A program made the position numbers and the translations under genes. A stretch of DNA of 64,000 nt. Origin: Cymbomonas tetramitiformis (taxonomy: Eukaryota > Chlorophyta > Pyramimonadophyceae > Pyramimonadales > Pyramimonadaceae). The notes beneath the pieces were generated by a model, which saw nothing but the letters and a program-made list of their open reading frames with translations, was not told the origin of the DNA and searched no databases. Below are positions 11,596 through 22,925 of this stretch, one piece after another. Every line of letters begins with the position of its first letter. Position 1 is the stretch's first letter. Location: NCBI GenBank assembly GCA_001247695.2, contig LGRX02034761.1, positions 1 to 64,000 of the forward strand, given 5' to 3'.

Positions 11596-11676
11596 GGTTT
11601 GGCCCCACTTACGCTTTATTTAGCCAGTGCGACACTACCGACATGATTGGCTAAAGCCGGACGCTTGGGATGGAGT

Positions 11677-11922
11677 GAAGCCGATTTCCTCCCCACTGTA
11701 TGGGGGCCTGCTTCTCCTTGCTTCACCCCTCACTGTGCGTGGCGTGTGTCACGCGTGACCGTGTCCTCGTACCGTTAGCCTTCCTAGTTAGACAGTCCGT
11801 GTTTATGTCTAACCAGTTTTATGTTATCACCGTTAGAGCACCCGGCCCTGTGTGTTTTCTGTGTCTTCCTGCATATGTATATACCCGTTCCATATATATA
11901 TACAAATCGTCCTTTTCATAAG
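11677..11922 (+). repeat. Internal direct repeat, left copy
   Basis: About 245 bp from GAAGCCGATTTCC to CTTTTCATAAG, matched by 13580-13821 with few changes. The spacing is 1.9 kb. No target duplication was seen around the pair, so a nested LTR element is possible but not shown. Confidence 0.85.
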
Positions 11923-12544
11923 GTTATCGGTCCCGTACCGCGCTAGTGGTGCTCATTGACCGCATCAACTCGCTTCGGCCTCAACGCCGATTCTAACTCC
12001 GTCATATTTTTATCCGTCTACTCCGTGGGCTCGGCATCTCCGTTAACTTCCGTCTTTGCCCGTTCCAGTACTCCGCCTACCGTTTGTGATTGGTGGCTTA
12101 CTACTCCGTACAGTAATCACTCACTTTTAAGAAAACCCGACGTTAAGAAAGCAGCCAGCGTTTGGGGGGGGTACCCAACTCGATGAGTACGGCTGGCTGG
12201 CTTTTTCGGCTAAGAAATTTCCCGAATAAGAAACCGTGGTGCTGGCGCCGCGGGCGATTTTTCCTGAAATTATCGCCGTTTTAAGGGTTTATCAATGCAA
12301 ATTTAAGAAAATAGTTGGCTAATTGAAAGAAAATGGCTTACTATTCTTCGAGTTCTCTTATGACGCTGACGCCGGCGGGGTACCCAACTCGATGAGTACG
12401 GCTCGCTGGCCCAAAATCCCTGTTTCCTTAAATATGGGCGATTAACTGTAATATTTTATCCGTCTTTTACCGTAATTCTGGCATCCTACTTCGTTCCAGG
12501 CATGTCTCCCCAACGTCCTTCAACACTCTGGCCAGCGGCGCCTC

Positions 12545-12840
12545 TGCTGCCGAATAACTAGGATACCGTACGATGTTTTTGACGTCACCACCGTTTTCCT
12601 CGTCGAATTTTACCCAAAATTGTCCCCTACATCGTCCGATTCCGTTAATTTTACGAGAAGTTACGTTATCACCATCAACCCAAACGTCCACTCAACTTTC
12701 TGACCAGCAGCACCCCTTCTGGCGGGAATACGAGTTACCGTACGACGTTTTTGACTTGACCTCCGTCTTCCTCGTCAAATTTCACCCCAATTTGACTTCT
12801 ACATCGCTCGATTTGGTTACTTTTTCGGGAAGTTACCTTT
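12545..12840 (+). repeat. Diverged tandem duplication in element 1 leader
   Basis: Two related segments near 12555-12675 and 12728-12840 share ACCGTACGA.GTTTTTGAC and CCTCGTC.AATTT. Another short direct repeat, GGGGTACCCAACTCGATGAG, occurs at about 12166 and 12377. Confidence 0.75.
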
Positions 12841-13579
12841 GCGCCTCGAAACCCTATCGACGCGCCTTCCGGATTTCGCGGCCGCAAAGATCATGGCCTC
12901 GCTACGCCAGCGTGCGCGCATGGCCGCAGTTCGGTCTGCACTGGACTTGCTTCGACGACAACATCTTCCCTTTGATTGTGGTATGTTGGTGCCTGGTGGT
13001 GCTTACACACCAAGCACCAAACTCGAGTCCATCGCGTTCGCCATCAACAACGAGTGCTTTGACTCCTTCGACTTCGTCCCTCCACTCCCTTCGCCCTCGC
13101 CTTGCACCCCACCTGTTCACCATCTAGTGGTGTGTGGTGATGTTTCCACGCCCACTTCGCCCCTCACCATCGTTCCTTTCGAGCCATTCCTAATGCGCTC
13201 AATCGCGCCCCCTTACCGCATTTTTCACCTTCCACCTCCCCACCCCCTTCTCATCGACGCATTCGCTCTGGTGGTGCCAGGCTACTTTTGGCTTTGGCGC
13301 CGCACAGGAGTTGGTTGATTCGTCGCCTGGATGCCCCTCGACATCTTCGAGAACACCGCCGCCGCCACTTAGTGAAAACACGGTCACATCGCAACCAACA
13401 TGTTGAGTGAACCTCCTAGACTTAGCCACAATTCACTTGCTGAGTAGCGCCACACCTTGCTACCTGTTAGCTGGAAAATGGTCCTCTGGACTCTGACATT
13501 AAGTGGCATTGGGTTTAGTTTTTAGGGTTTGCTTGCTGTGGGATGGCCACTCACACCTTCGGGGTGAGGTGGTGTCACG

Positions 13580-13821
13580 GGGAAGCCGATTTCCCCCCCA
13601 CTGCATGCTTCTCCTTGCTTCACCCCTCACTGTGTGTGGCATGTGTCACGCGTGACCGTGTCCTCGTACCGTTAACCTTCCTAGTTAGACAGCCCGTGTT
13701 TATGTCTAACCAGTTTTATGTTATCACCGTTAGAGCACCCGGCCCTGTGTGTTTTCTGTGTCTTCCTGCATATATATATATACCCGTTCCATATATATGT
13801 ACAGATCATCCTTTTCATAAG
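13580..13821 (+). repeat. Internal direct repeat, right copy
   Basis: Right partner of 11677-11922. It ends in the same CTTTTCATAAG and then diverges. Confidence 0.85.
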
Positions 13822-14119
13822 CGCTCCGCGCGTGAGAGTGCCGGCAGTCACGGGTATGGCCTAAGTTTTGTGGGTTGATTTACGGCGCGCTGTAGGCCTT
13901 TGAGAAGATTTATCTTACGGGATTTAACGTTGGACTGGTTTACGTCTTCTGGTTGGTTACCACACCGTTGCGTATCGGCCGCCTCTACCACACGACTTCC
14001 CGGAATTCCTGATCTCTCACAGCAGCTGTATCGGCGACCCACCACATTTCTTGGTCGCCCACGACTTCCGCATTTTTCACGTCTCGTCGCCTCACTCCGT
14101 CCCTACAGTCTATTTCATC

Positions 14120-15493
14120 ATGGTCGCTTCCACTAGATCCGCCGCTAGCATGGCGAATCGCCGACGTGCGTTGTCCACGATTTTTGATACCGTTGCTGCC
14201 AGGCATCCAAACACTCCAGCGACACCACCGGCAGCACAGCCGGCTGCTAATTCGGCGGGAGCTACATTCTTGGCTTCGGTGCGTACCCTGCAGAGGGAGC
14301 ACTTTGACATGAAGATCGCCAAGTCCGTCCGTCAGAAGTTGTTCGAGAACAAGGATGGCAGATTTTCCGGGACGGAGTCCTACGCGTCGGCACTCTTCGC
14401 GAGGATGGTCTGTGCACTGCAGACGGCCTTCGTGGCCGAGGACATTGGGTTTGCTCCGCTTTTCGTGCTCGACGACGCGACCCTGGCCGTCCGCGTGGAG
14501 GCCAACAATTTGTTGTACTCCACACTCGAGCTGATGATCGACCCTATGTCGCCCGCAGCGGACTGGATGGATTCTTCCCACACCAGCTTCCCGGCTGACG
14601 GTAAGCGAGTTCTTCTTGAGTTCGCCCGCCGGATGATTCCGGCGGGTGACCCCTTTCAGGGTCAGGCGGACATGTTGGGCATCCGCATCTCTGCGGGCGT
14701 GGACCCGCATGACAAGATCGGGGACTTCAACGCCGCTCTGAAGGCTGCGAGGACACGAGCCACACTCCTGGACGAGGACGTGAAGGCGCTGTTCAGAATC
14801 AAGGCACTCGACATCGCCTTCTACCAGCCGGTGGTGTCCCGGTTGCTTCTCCACGATCAACGAGCCGCTCATGACCTCCTCACGATTCAACAATGGGTGC
14901 GCGAATGCTACTCCGAGCACGTGCGGGCGGGCACCGCCACGGCGTCCGCACACCGGTATTCTCACGGCACGCATTTCATGGAGGGGGCCACCGATGACTC
15001 CGGTGCCGGACCCGGTGAGCTCGCGGATTTGCGGACGATGGTCCTCGACTTGAAGCGGCAATTGGCCGCGTTTGTCGCCTCCGCTGAGTCCGAGCCGTCC
15101 CCGCGGGGATTCACTCCCCGCGCGGGCAAACCGGACCGACGGCCCAAGACCCGCTTCGCAGCCTCGCCCCTTCCCAAGGGGGGAAAGTGGTCGCAGTCGG
15201 TCTCCAAGAAGGTGGCCTTCCATCGCGACACCGGTGCGACCATCCCCTACTGCCAAAACCAGGTGTGCGCGAAGGGGAAGGCGCGGCATTGGCACCGCGA
15301 CTGCCCGAACGGGGGCAGGAGCGGGCTTTCGGCTTACGCGTTCGCTGAGGAGGCCGAGAACTCGGTGTTTGCGGCCAAGTTCCAGCACGCCATCGACCAC
15401 GACGACGCTCAGTCAGGAGATCGACGCCCTTTGCATGCTCGCGGGCGGCAAGTCGGGCATCGTCGCCGACCTCTCCGCGTGCTCTTTCTGTGA
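14120..15493 (+). CDS. Gag-like protein with CCHC zinc knuckle, element 1
   Basis: The start is the ATG at 14120; the frame is open slightly upstream without ATG. The protein has about 457 residues. The N-terminal and middle parts are helical and Gag-like. They share PADGKRVLLEFARRMIP with the Gag of element 2 (PRDGKRALLEITKRLLP). Near the end RFAASPLPKGGKWSQS is followed by a knuckle-like C-x4-C-x6-H-x4-C. Element 2 has the same RFAASPLPKGG motif before a classic C-x2-C-x4-H-x4-C. A coding-looking frame continues at about 15400-15647 one frame away, so a frameshift near 15400 is likely. No pol domains follow. Confidence 0.72.
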   Translation: MVASTRSAASMANRRRALSTIFDTVAARHPNTPATPPAAQPAANSAGATFLASVRTLQREHFDMKIAKSVRQKLFENKDGRFSGTESYASALFARMVCALQTAFVAEDIGFAPLFVLDDATLAVRVEANNLLYSTLELMIDPMSPAADWMDSSHTSFPADGKRVLLEFARRMIPAGDPFQGQADMLGIRISAGVDPHDKIGDFNAALKAARTRATLLDEDVKALFRIKALDIAFYQPVVSRLLLHDQRAAHDLLTIQQWVRECYSEHVRAGTATASAHRYSHGTHFMEGATDDSGAGPGELADLRTMVLDLKRQLAAFVASAESEPSPRGFTPRAGKPDRRPKTRFAASPLPKGGKWSQSVSKKVAFHRDTGATIPYCQNQVCAKGKARHWHRDCPNGGRSGLSAYAFAEEAENSVFAAKFQHAIDHDDAQSGDRRPLHARGRQVGHRRRPLRVLFL

Positions 15494-15914
15494 GGAGGAC
15501 GGTGAGGCAATAGCGCACGCCATCACTGAGTTCACGGACTTGGCACGCAGCGCTGGTACATCTACTTTCAACGCCAACACCTTCACCGCCGACGTGCCGG
15601 AGGGTGGTGTCGGAGCCGGCCAAGCACTCTCCCGCCGCGTCGGTTGAGTCGGACGAGGAGTGAACCGGCCCGCCCAACCCCGTGTGCCCGCCCGTCACCC
15701 GCACGTTAGTTCGCTGACTTCATCGCGAGCACGGGATTCACGGTGGGGGCGCCCGACGAGCCGTCCGTGAACATGAACATGCTCTCCGCTGTCGAGGTGC
15801 CGGGGAGCGACACTGACTACGAGCCAGAGGCGTACGCATCGAGTGACTCTGTCGACGAGGGCGCTCCGATTGAGCATGCGCCGCCACGGTATGGCTGTGG
15901 GAGGGGTAGCGGAT
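15400..15914 (+). pseudogene. Frameshifted continuation of Gag 1
   Basis: A frame different from the main Gag ORF reads SQEIDALCMLAGGKSGIVAD and ADLSACSFCEEDGEAIAHAI up to 15647. Another piece, NMNMLSAVEVPGSDTDYEP, lies at 15771-15830. Composition resembles Gag tails. The reading is broken at 15914 by the TIR transposon insertion. Confidence 0.45.
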
Positions 15915-16305
15915 CTTTTTTGTCGCATTGATTGTCATTTTTGTCGCAGATCATTTTGTCGCAGCTACGGCATAAATGTTGCTGCAGGTCTATTTTGTCG
16001 CAGCTGCGACAAAATAGACTTCTAGGGGGTACTTTGTCGCAAAAACTTATCAGAAATTTATTTAAAATTTTCGAAAACAAACCAGTGGTGAAACACACAG
16101 ACGAATAGTAGGTCTATTGTTTCAAACAGGAATTTTGCACAGTGTTAATATGTTCTATTATTACAATATCAGAGCACATTCGTCACATGAACACTGCAGG
16201 ATGCAAACAGGAATTTGCTCCAATCCGAACATATACTATTATTACAGTGTAAAAGCGTGTAGCAGGAACGAACAAGCAAACTAAAACTAGATGTGATAGA
16301 ATTAA

Positions 16306-17380
16306 TGGCTACTGCCCCGAGCTTGGGTCCTATCACAAGGACCCACGCATAATGCTCGTACCATGCATAATAATTGAATATAGTTATATTTTGACCGCTT
16401 TCGTCGAGTATTTATGAGCCCAATTAATTTATTTTTAAGTGAGAATGCATAGTGATTGCATTTATGTCCTTGGTTGCGGCGGTTACTTTGGATATGTGTT
16501 TCCCCTCAAAAATAATTAAAATGGCGGGTTCTTTCACAAGGACCCATTTTTTATTTGCTTGCTCGAAGGTGCTATGAAAATTGCAGGACCTATGTTATCA
16601 AGTTCTCGAGCTGCTCTTTCTGCAGTGTCTTGTCAAAACCTTCATCCGAGGTCATCTTGACCCTCAAAATATCGGTTGAAGCAGCAAAAATGACTTAAAC
16701 TTAAAAATCAACTTAAAAATTACACTAAATCGACTGCCCAAAATGTCGCCTTTCGTCTTGTATGACTGTGCATATGCACCATGTTATGGTCCATTCTGGG
16801 TATATAGAGGGCTTAAAAATTACGTTAGTGTGTATATATGAAGACTGCAATGCGGCGATAGCTTGCAGGCGTCATGTGCGCAGTCAATGTCACATCTCCG
16901 ACATTGTTCCATGCCAAAATTAGCCCATATATTTCCTAATATTTGCCTAGGAAATGGCGGGATATGTGGATTGTGACACCTATAACGGCGTGAAATGGGA
17001 TGCCACCGGGCACAAACATCCACCGATCATCGGCCATGGTATGTGCCACCAATATTGCATAGCGTCGGCGCCGTGTGCTTCAAAATTCCGTTTGTGAAAA
17101 AATCAAGAGCTACATACCTCGTTTTCAAACATTTGAAAAACTACAACGTTGAAAATTTCAGGGTTACTAGCAGTTATGCTACCAATAGACGCACGCCACA
17201 TCGGATATATGCCAAGCAGCCATAGGATAAGTTAGTTTGGGTCATAATTAGTCTACCTTATTGGTGGTTGCCTCAATTTATCTCAAGAAGATGCTTTTAA
17301 AAAAATCGTGAAAAAGTGGTCCTTGTGAAAGGACCCAACGCAATTTGGGTCCTATGATAAGGACCCCGGGGCAGTAGCCA
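16306..17380. mobile_element. 1.1 kb TIR element A, TIR TGGCTACTGCCCC
   Basis: The left end is TGGCTACTGCCCCGAGCTTG and the right end is its reverse complement over 13 bp. It is flanked by TTAA at 16302-16305 and 17381-17384. Just inside each end are GGGTCCT..ACAAGGACCC hairpins. No coding capacity was seen. The element at 22206-28437 has the same termini with a different 4-bp duplication, so the family makes 4-bp duplications rather than requiring TTAA. Confidence 0.85.
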
Positions 17381-17629
17381 TTAAACAATCCAACTATCCT
17401 AAAGTAGGCAATAACAGTCTTCGAACTCGGCCGACATGCGTGCAGCTCCATCCAGTGCGACAGACGGCGAAACAGAGTTCCTGAGGGCACACATCTGTAA
17501 ATCAGTACAGGTCAGGATAGTCATCAGGAAAATAGCTCACACATCGTAACTGCAAAAAGGCAATACAAAAAAAGACAGCATTGCTGACGCCGAAAACCCA
17601 TGCTATCCTGCAAAAAAACAGCACGCCAG

Positions 17630-17745
17630 TCAGCAGAGGTGTTGGGAATCGAACCCAACCCGACGGGCAAGATGCCCAACGGGCTCCAAGCACTCCCTGC
17701 ATAAAAACGAACGAAGTTCGGAAAGGGAGACAGTGCGCCAGTCGC
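17630..17745 (-). other. tRNA-like box B fragment
   Basis: The minus strand contains GGTTCGATTCCC, a perfect RNA polymerase III box B, with a GGGCATCTTGCCC hairpin upstream. No complete cloverleaf could be drawn, so this may be a tRNA-derived SINE remnant. Confidence 0.3.
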
Positions 17746-18309
17746 CGACAACGCACGAATTGCTGTAAGCGACTGCACGCTAAAGTGCAGAAATGGGAGT
17801 CGGCTTGCAAAATTCCCGAAGGAATTGAAGCACTACCAAAGTCAAAACAAAATATTAAAAGGGAGCTAGCAGCCAGGACTTCAGTCGCCGTCGTTCAACG
17901 CACGAGATCCTGCAAAAAGCACATCGCGCTCAGAGCATGAGCGTTGGAGATCGGAAGCGCGCAATCCCAGCGTAGAAACAAAGTACAAAAAAGACGGAGC
18001 AGACAGGACTGCAGGAAACAGTGCGCTATTCAGAAACTAATACAGTCAAACAAAAAAACAAAAAAACAGCAATACACAGGTCGGTTGGTCGTTGTCGGCG
18101 CCTCGGAATGATGGGTTGTCGGCCGCTTAAAGGATGCTGTAGTTGTTCAAGATGTGACCTACGAGGATCGAGTGAGTATCGTATCCCGAGTGGATCTTCT
18201 ACATTCTAGATCCTTGCGACAGTCTTGCGACGATGCGACACTTCTTGTGACAACCCCAAGATTCGATTTCCAATGCGGATTTCTGATCGATCGAGCGGAT
18301 TTCTGTGTT

Positions 18310-18905
18310 TTTACTGATCGGGCGGTCGGTCGACGGTCCGATCGATCAGTCGAAAATTAGTCGATGGAGGATTGTGTTGTATTCAAGATCGTTATGACAA
18401 CTTAAAGATCTTGTCTTCGGAAACGAATCCATTAGCACGCGAGATCCGACAATCAGATCGTTCGGTCGACGATTCGATCGATCGGTCGAAAATTAGTTGA
18501 TGTAGGATTGGAGTATATTCAAGATCCTTGCGACAATTTCAAGATCTTGTCTTCGGAACGTATCCGTTAGCACGCGAGATCCGACAGTCCGATCGTTCAG
18601 TCGACGATTCGATCGATCGGTCGAAAATTTGTCGATGTAGGATTGGAGTATATTCAAGATCGCTGCGACAATTTCAAGATCTTGTCTGCGGAACGTATCC
18701 GTTAGCACGCGAGATCGGACAGTCCGATCGTTCGGTCGACGATTCGATCGATCGGTCGAAAACTAGTCGATGTAGGATTGTGTTGTATTCAAGATCCTTG
18801 CGACAACTTGAAGATGCCCTTCTTCAAGAATCTGTCATCTGACCGTCCGATCGTTCGGTCGACGATTCGATTGGGCGGTCGAAAAATAGTCGATTGGGGG
18901 ATGGT
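18310..18905. repeat. Tandem repeat of 122-136 bp, about 5 copies
   Basis: Units contain GATCGTTCGGTCGACGATTC, GATCGGTCGAAAA, and a segment with CTTGCGACAATTTCAAGATC. They start near 18310, 18457, 18593, 18726 and 18848. The GCGACAA core also appears in the terminal repeats of the host transposon. Confidence 0.88.
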
Positions 18906-19156
18906 GTATCTTCCAAAGGCGAGTGACGACGCTGAACATCAAAATTTGTGATGTGGAAATGTTTTGAGCAGTTTTGACAGTATTCCGATGACGATGTCAT
19001 TTCGTCCCCCAACCTTTTTTTGTGAAATCTTGCATCCTCCCTGTAAGGGAACGACTGCCCGTTTCCGGTTTTTTTCAGAAGATTCGGAATTTTTGACGTG
19101 CGACAGAAAGATTTCTTGCGACAGCGACAGAAATGACCATGCATGCGACAAAAAAG

Positions 19157-19723
19157 ACCGGGTTCATGTGGGAGGAGCATTCCCGGTTTGGGTCGCTCTT
19201 CCTTAGCTTCTTCCTTGGTGTGCGCACTCTTTGTCATTTGTGCTACCGCCGCATCACCCACCGCGTCCGGTGTCGGTGGTGCTAATGCACACGCGTGCGC
19301 GGCTCCACCGGTCGGTGGTGCTGCATGGGCTGCCTCGGCAGTCCCAGCTACGGCGACTGCGCCGCCTGCACCTTTCCGCGGCATGCTGGGCGACGCGGTG
19401 GGTGGTGCAGTGCCGGATGCTATACCGCCGCGGAGACATGCGCGGTATCGGGAGCTGCGACAGGGATTCCGCTTCTACGGCTTTCTCCCGCTACCGCCAG
19501 AGCTCGTGGATCCTGATCCGCCAGTTCCCTCTCCACCGCCTTACTCGCCGCCGCCGTACTCGTCCGAAGACGAGGCACCGAGCTTTGAAGGCTCGGCAAC
19601 TGACTTTGACGATTCCTTAATTTCTTCCACGCATGATTTGCCACCGGCCTCGGAGGCCGGCAACTACTGCACCCTCACGCTGCTCCGAGCTGGCCGACCA
19701 GTTCCGGGAACCTCTAGTGGCTG
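19157..19723 (+). pseudogene. 3' part of gag-only element 1, alanine/proline-rich frame
   Basis: An open frame of about 190 residues resumes after the transposon insertion. It is rich in alanine and then proline (PPPYSPPPYSSEDEAPSFE) and stops at 19723, just upstream of the 3' LTR. It has no recognisable domain and may be the displaced tail of the Gag protein. Confidence 0.35.
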
Positions 19724-19977
19724 AAGATTGCTTACAACGTGCATGCCTAGGGGTTGGCTAGTGATTAGCTTTCTAGATGTGCAGAAGAGCTCTTTGAATT
19801 TGAGCTGTGTTTAGGGTTTTAGCACTTAACAGCTATATCTGACAATCTTTGCTGTGAGCTGGGACCGCCCTGACCAAGAGTACAGGCCCCCAGCTGTGCT
19901 ACAGTTTCCTCCTGAAGTTGAGTAGGAAGTTTGTTGCTTCGTTTCACCACTAGCTCCGGTCACCACCCTAGGTGGTG

Positions 19978-20190
19978 TGCTGGATTTGACACTGTGACAC
20001 CCGAACCTGTCACACGTCACTTCCTATAGTAGGCTGGGTGACCGTCACCAGTAGACGGGAAACACCCGTTAGGTATTTATGGTATCTCTACTTTTATCAA
20101 TGAGACTTTACCGTTCTGATATCGTACCCCTCAACTCAGGGTTTGTCTCACTAGCTAGATATATATTACAGCAGACCTATATATCTAACA
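19978..20190 (+). repeat. 3' LTR of gag-only element 1
   Basis: Same length as the 5' copy with about nine base differences. It is followed at once by the target duplication AGAAC. Confidence 0.92.
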
Positions 20191-20244
20191 AGAACCACGA
20201 GTTGTGACACAGTTTTTGAGGAAGTGAAACTACAAAACAATGAA

Positions 20245-20680
20245 GTGTTTTTTTTCGTAACAGCCCGGTGGCAAAGATTTTTATTTTGAAATCGGCCCGA
20301 TGGCATAAATAAAAATGTGTACTAGCCCGGTGGCAAGTATTCATATTCCTTATTGACCCGTTTCATTTAATTTTGAAATTTTGAATGGCCCGGTGGCAAA
20401 AACAAAATTCCAAAACGATAGCCCGGTGGCGTGCTTCTATATATTTCCGTGATAGCCCGGTGCTTTAATTTAAATTCCGCAATAGCCCGGTGGCTTATTT
20501 TTTCAACCTATGGCCTTTAATTCTAATTCTAGTTAGCCCGGGAAATCAAATACAATTTCGTGATAGCCCAGTGCATTCAAATTAATTGTGTAATAGCCCG
20601 GGGCATTTAACTTAATTTCGTAATAGCCCGGTGGATTAATTTTTTTCATCTAAATAACCCGGTCGGTGAAAACGTACGCC
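20245..20680 (+). repeat. Left TIR array of the Mutator-like element
   Basis: About eleven AGCCCGGTGGC-type units with AT-rich spacers. The outermost 70 bp align well with the reversed outermost 70 bp of the right array. Confidence 0.85.
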
Positions 20681-20963
20681 ATCAATGGGGAGTTTGCAAA
20701 GCCCGCTGCGGAGTCATGGGCGCCCCAACGTGGCACCCACGGCACCCGGCGCGCGCCGGTGCCGTCGGCGGTTGCCTCCCCCATGCCCACCTGAAGAGGC
20801 CATCCGCCGTGCTCCATATCCCCCAAATAAATCGATTTGCACCGATCGTCGCGATTCTTTGCGAGCTAGGTGGACTCGGCCCCTCCATCCTCGTTTGCAA
20901 AGCATGAAGAGCCATGCGTGCCCCCCACGTGGCACCATGGCATCGATATTTGACATATATATA

Positions 20964-21816
20964 CTTAACCCTTAAGCCGGTGGTTAGAATTCGAGGGTTT
21001 TCTATATGTGTTGTGAGAATGGATTTTTGCGATGCATGCTTAGTCACTAAATGCCCGTTTGCTTTACCAATTATTGCATACCTATATTACCAACTATTTG
21101 CGACACTACATGTCGATATATGTCGAATATATCCACTCTTATATGCGCACATGGTTAGAATGTTTTCGATTTTACAGGCACGATTCAATTTCATCGTCAT
21201 TGTTGACGACATCTGCTCGACATATTTTTGCACAATTTTGGAATTAAATCATCGACCTTGATGATACGTTCCAAGGATGATTCACTTGCACCGATGTGCG
21301 TTCATCTGCCTATCGTTTTCTGTGGATTTATGCCAAAAAAACACTAAAAATACATATATTTCACAATGTTTTCCATACTTAAGGAATGTTTTCCATACTT
21401 AAGGGACACGTGTGGTGATTTTTGCGATACTATGGGTCATATTCCATGATGATAGCCACCAATCACTTACATAATGATCGGGACATGGCCCATGATGCAA
21501 CGCGTGCTTGTAGATGAGCCGTAGGTAAGTATAACGTTGCAGTTTAGGCGCGTTTTGTATGGTTTGCAAGATAAAATTACGCAAAAAACGTACAAATGTG
21601 CAACTGATTCGCGACAAATATGCGGGTACGTGCGATATATATTATGCATACGTGCCCCGCACAAGTACGCTACGCTTACATATGCACACAACGGTGTACG
21701 TGCAAATACTCAGTGCACAAATCATGCAAGGTATGCAACCGCAATTGCCCAAGCAGCATATACTTTGCCATCGCTTCTGGGTCAGATCTGACCCAGATAC
21801 CGGCTTAAGGGTTAAG
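20964..21816. mobile_element. MITE-like element, 18-bp TIR
   Basis: CTTAACCCTTAAGCCGGT at 20964 is matched by its perfect reverse complement ending at 21816. The interior of 0.85 kb has no convincing gene. No target duplication was seen. Confidence 0.55.
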
Positions 21817-21984
21817 CCGCGAATGAGTTGTGCACAGGGCTCACGTTCAGCCCTCGTTTGCTGAGCGCTAAATTGCTACTATGTCACACACCGATATTTG
21901 ACTTATATTTCAGCCACAAATATAGGTCGCGTGCCCTCCCTCATGCGAGCTGCAAATTGCGTTATGCCGCACGCCAATATACAC

Positions 21985-22205
21985 TCCGCGCTCTTGCTGC
22001 CTGATGCACTATCAGCGCTCCCGCACTTTGATGCACTCTCTGCGCTCCTGCTGCATGATCCTTGATGCACTCTCGGCACTCCTGCTGCCAGATGCACTCT
22101 GCGATCCTGCTGTCTGATGCACTCTCTGCACTCCCGTTGTTTGATGCACTCTCTGCGCTCCCGTTGCCTGATGCACTCTCTGCGCTCCCGATGCCTGATG
22201 TCAAG
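21985..22205. repeat. 30-bp minisatellite
   Basis: About eight units of GATGCACTCTCTGCGCTCCC with variable CTGCTGCCT linkers. TIR element B starts exactly at its end. Confidence 0.88.
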
Positions 22206-22345
22206 TGGCTACTGTCCAAATTCAAAGTCCTCCCACAAGGACTAGTGCGAAATGGTGGCATTGGTCACGAATAGATCGACTATTTCAAGCGTATACCGCA
22301 ACCACGCATCATATTCATGAGTTAAATGAATTTGTTTTCCTATTA

Positions 22346-22537
22346 TGCTGGATTCAGTGACCCGCTACCCGTAACTCGTCACTATGACTCCCGTTAGCTG
22401 TACCAGTACTCGTACAGTACTAGGTGTCAGATACCTAGGTCACAGACAACTATATTCGTTTAACCTTTTAATCTATATCACACTTGTATGAACTTAACAG
22501 TGACACCCGATATATTGGTATAACAATATATCTCACA
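22346..22537 (+). repeat. 5' LTR of gag-only element 2
   Basis: 192 bp with TG..CA ends, followed by GGTTATGGAGTATCA, the position of a primer-binding site. Confidence 0.9.
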
Positions 22538-22925
22538 GGTTATGGAGTATCACCCCGCTTTCTTCACTGCTAACTTTGCCATGATTGGCTAATTTCTTCC
22601 GATTGGCGGGGCGTTGGGGCCTCGCGAGGTGTTAAATTGGAAAATCTAGGGCGTGCGGCTTGCGCAACGTTGCGGTGAGATCTTCAATCGGAACTTTCGG
22701 CTTATCCTTCGGGTGTCTGCGTTGGAATTTGTTTTTGACTGGGCCTGATCAACCTTGTCGACATCTCCTTGGCCGCCGCATCTTCGACTTCGTTGGTTTC
22801 GTTCGACCCCTTTTGGCCTCCCACTCCGTAACTGCATTGCCGTCGCTCACCACCCCACAATTTTCACCTCGCCTTTTCCCCAACGCCCCTCCTATAGGAT
22901 TTATTTCTGATGACATCATCTTCAG

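Larger units (their letters stand above)
15915..19156. mobile_element. TIR transposon with TTTTGTCGCA subterminal repeats
   Basis: The left end reads CTTTTTTGTCGCATTGAT and the right end, reversed, reads CTTTTTTGTCGCATGCAT. TTTTGTCGCA-like units repeat inside both ends. No transposase was recognised and no exact target duplication was found, so the exact boundaries are tentative. The element interrupts the tail of element 1 and contains the TIR element at 16306-17380. Confidence 0.65.
11383..20190 (+). mobile_element. Gag-only LTR retrotransposon 1 (TR-GAG type)
   Basis: Two 213-bp direct repeats, 11383-11595 and 19978-20190, begin TGCTGGATTTGACAC and end TATCTAACA. The flanking AGAAC at 11378-11382 and 20191-20195 is a 5-bp target duplication. 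The 3' repeat is preceded by GGTGGTG. The only recognisable protein inside is a Gag with a zinc knuckle; no protease, reverse transcriptase or integrase was found. This fits a non-autonomous TR-GAG element that would depend on enzymes from elsewhere. The LTRs differ at roughly nine positions, so it is older than the gypsy element at 38-52 kb. A 3.2 kb TIR transposon interrupts it. Confidence 0.9.

Noticed and set aside
13985..15400. 471-residue minus-strand ORF opposite Gag 1
   Set aside because: Shadow of the plus-strand gag, which has a zinc knuckle and homology to Gag 2.
16302..17384. piggyBac assignment from the TTAA flank of element A
   Set aside because: The sister element has CAAG as its duplication, so TTAA specificity is not supported.
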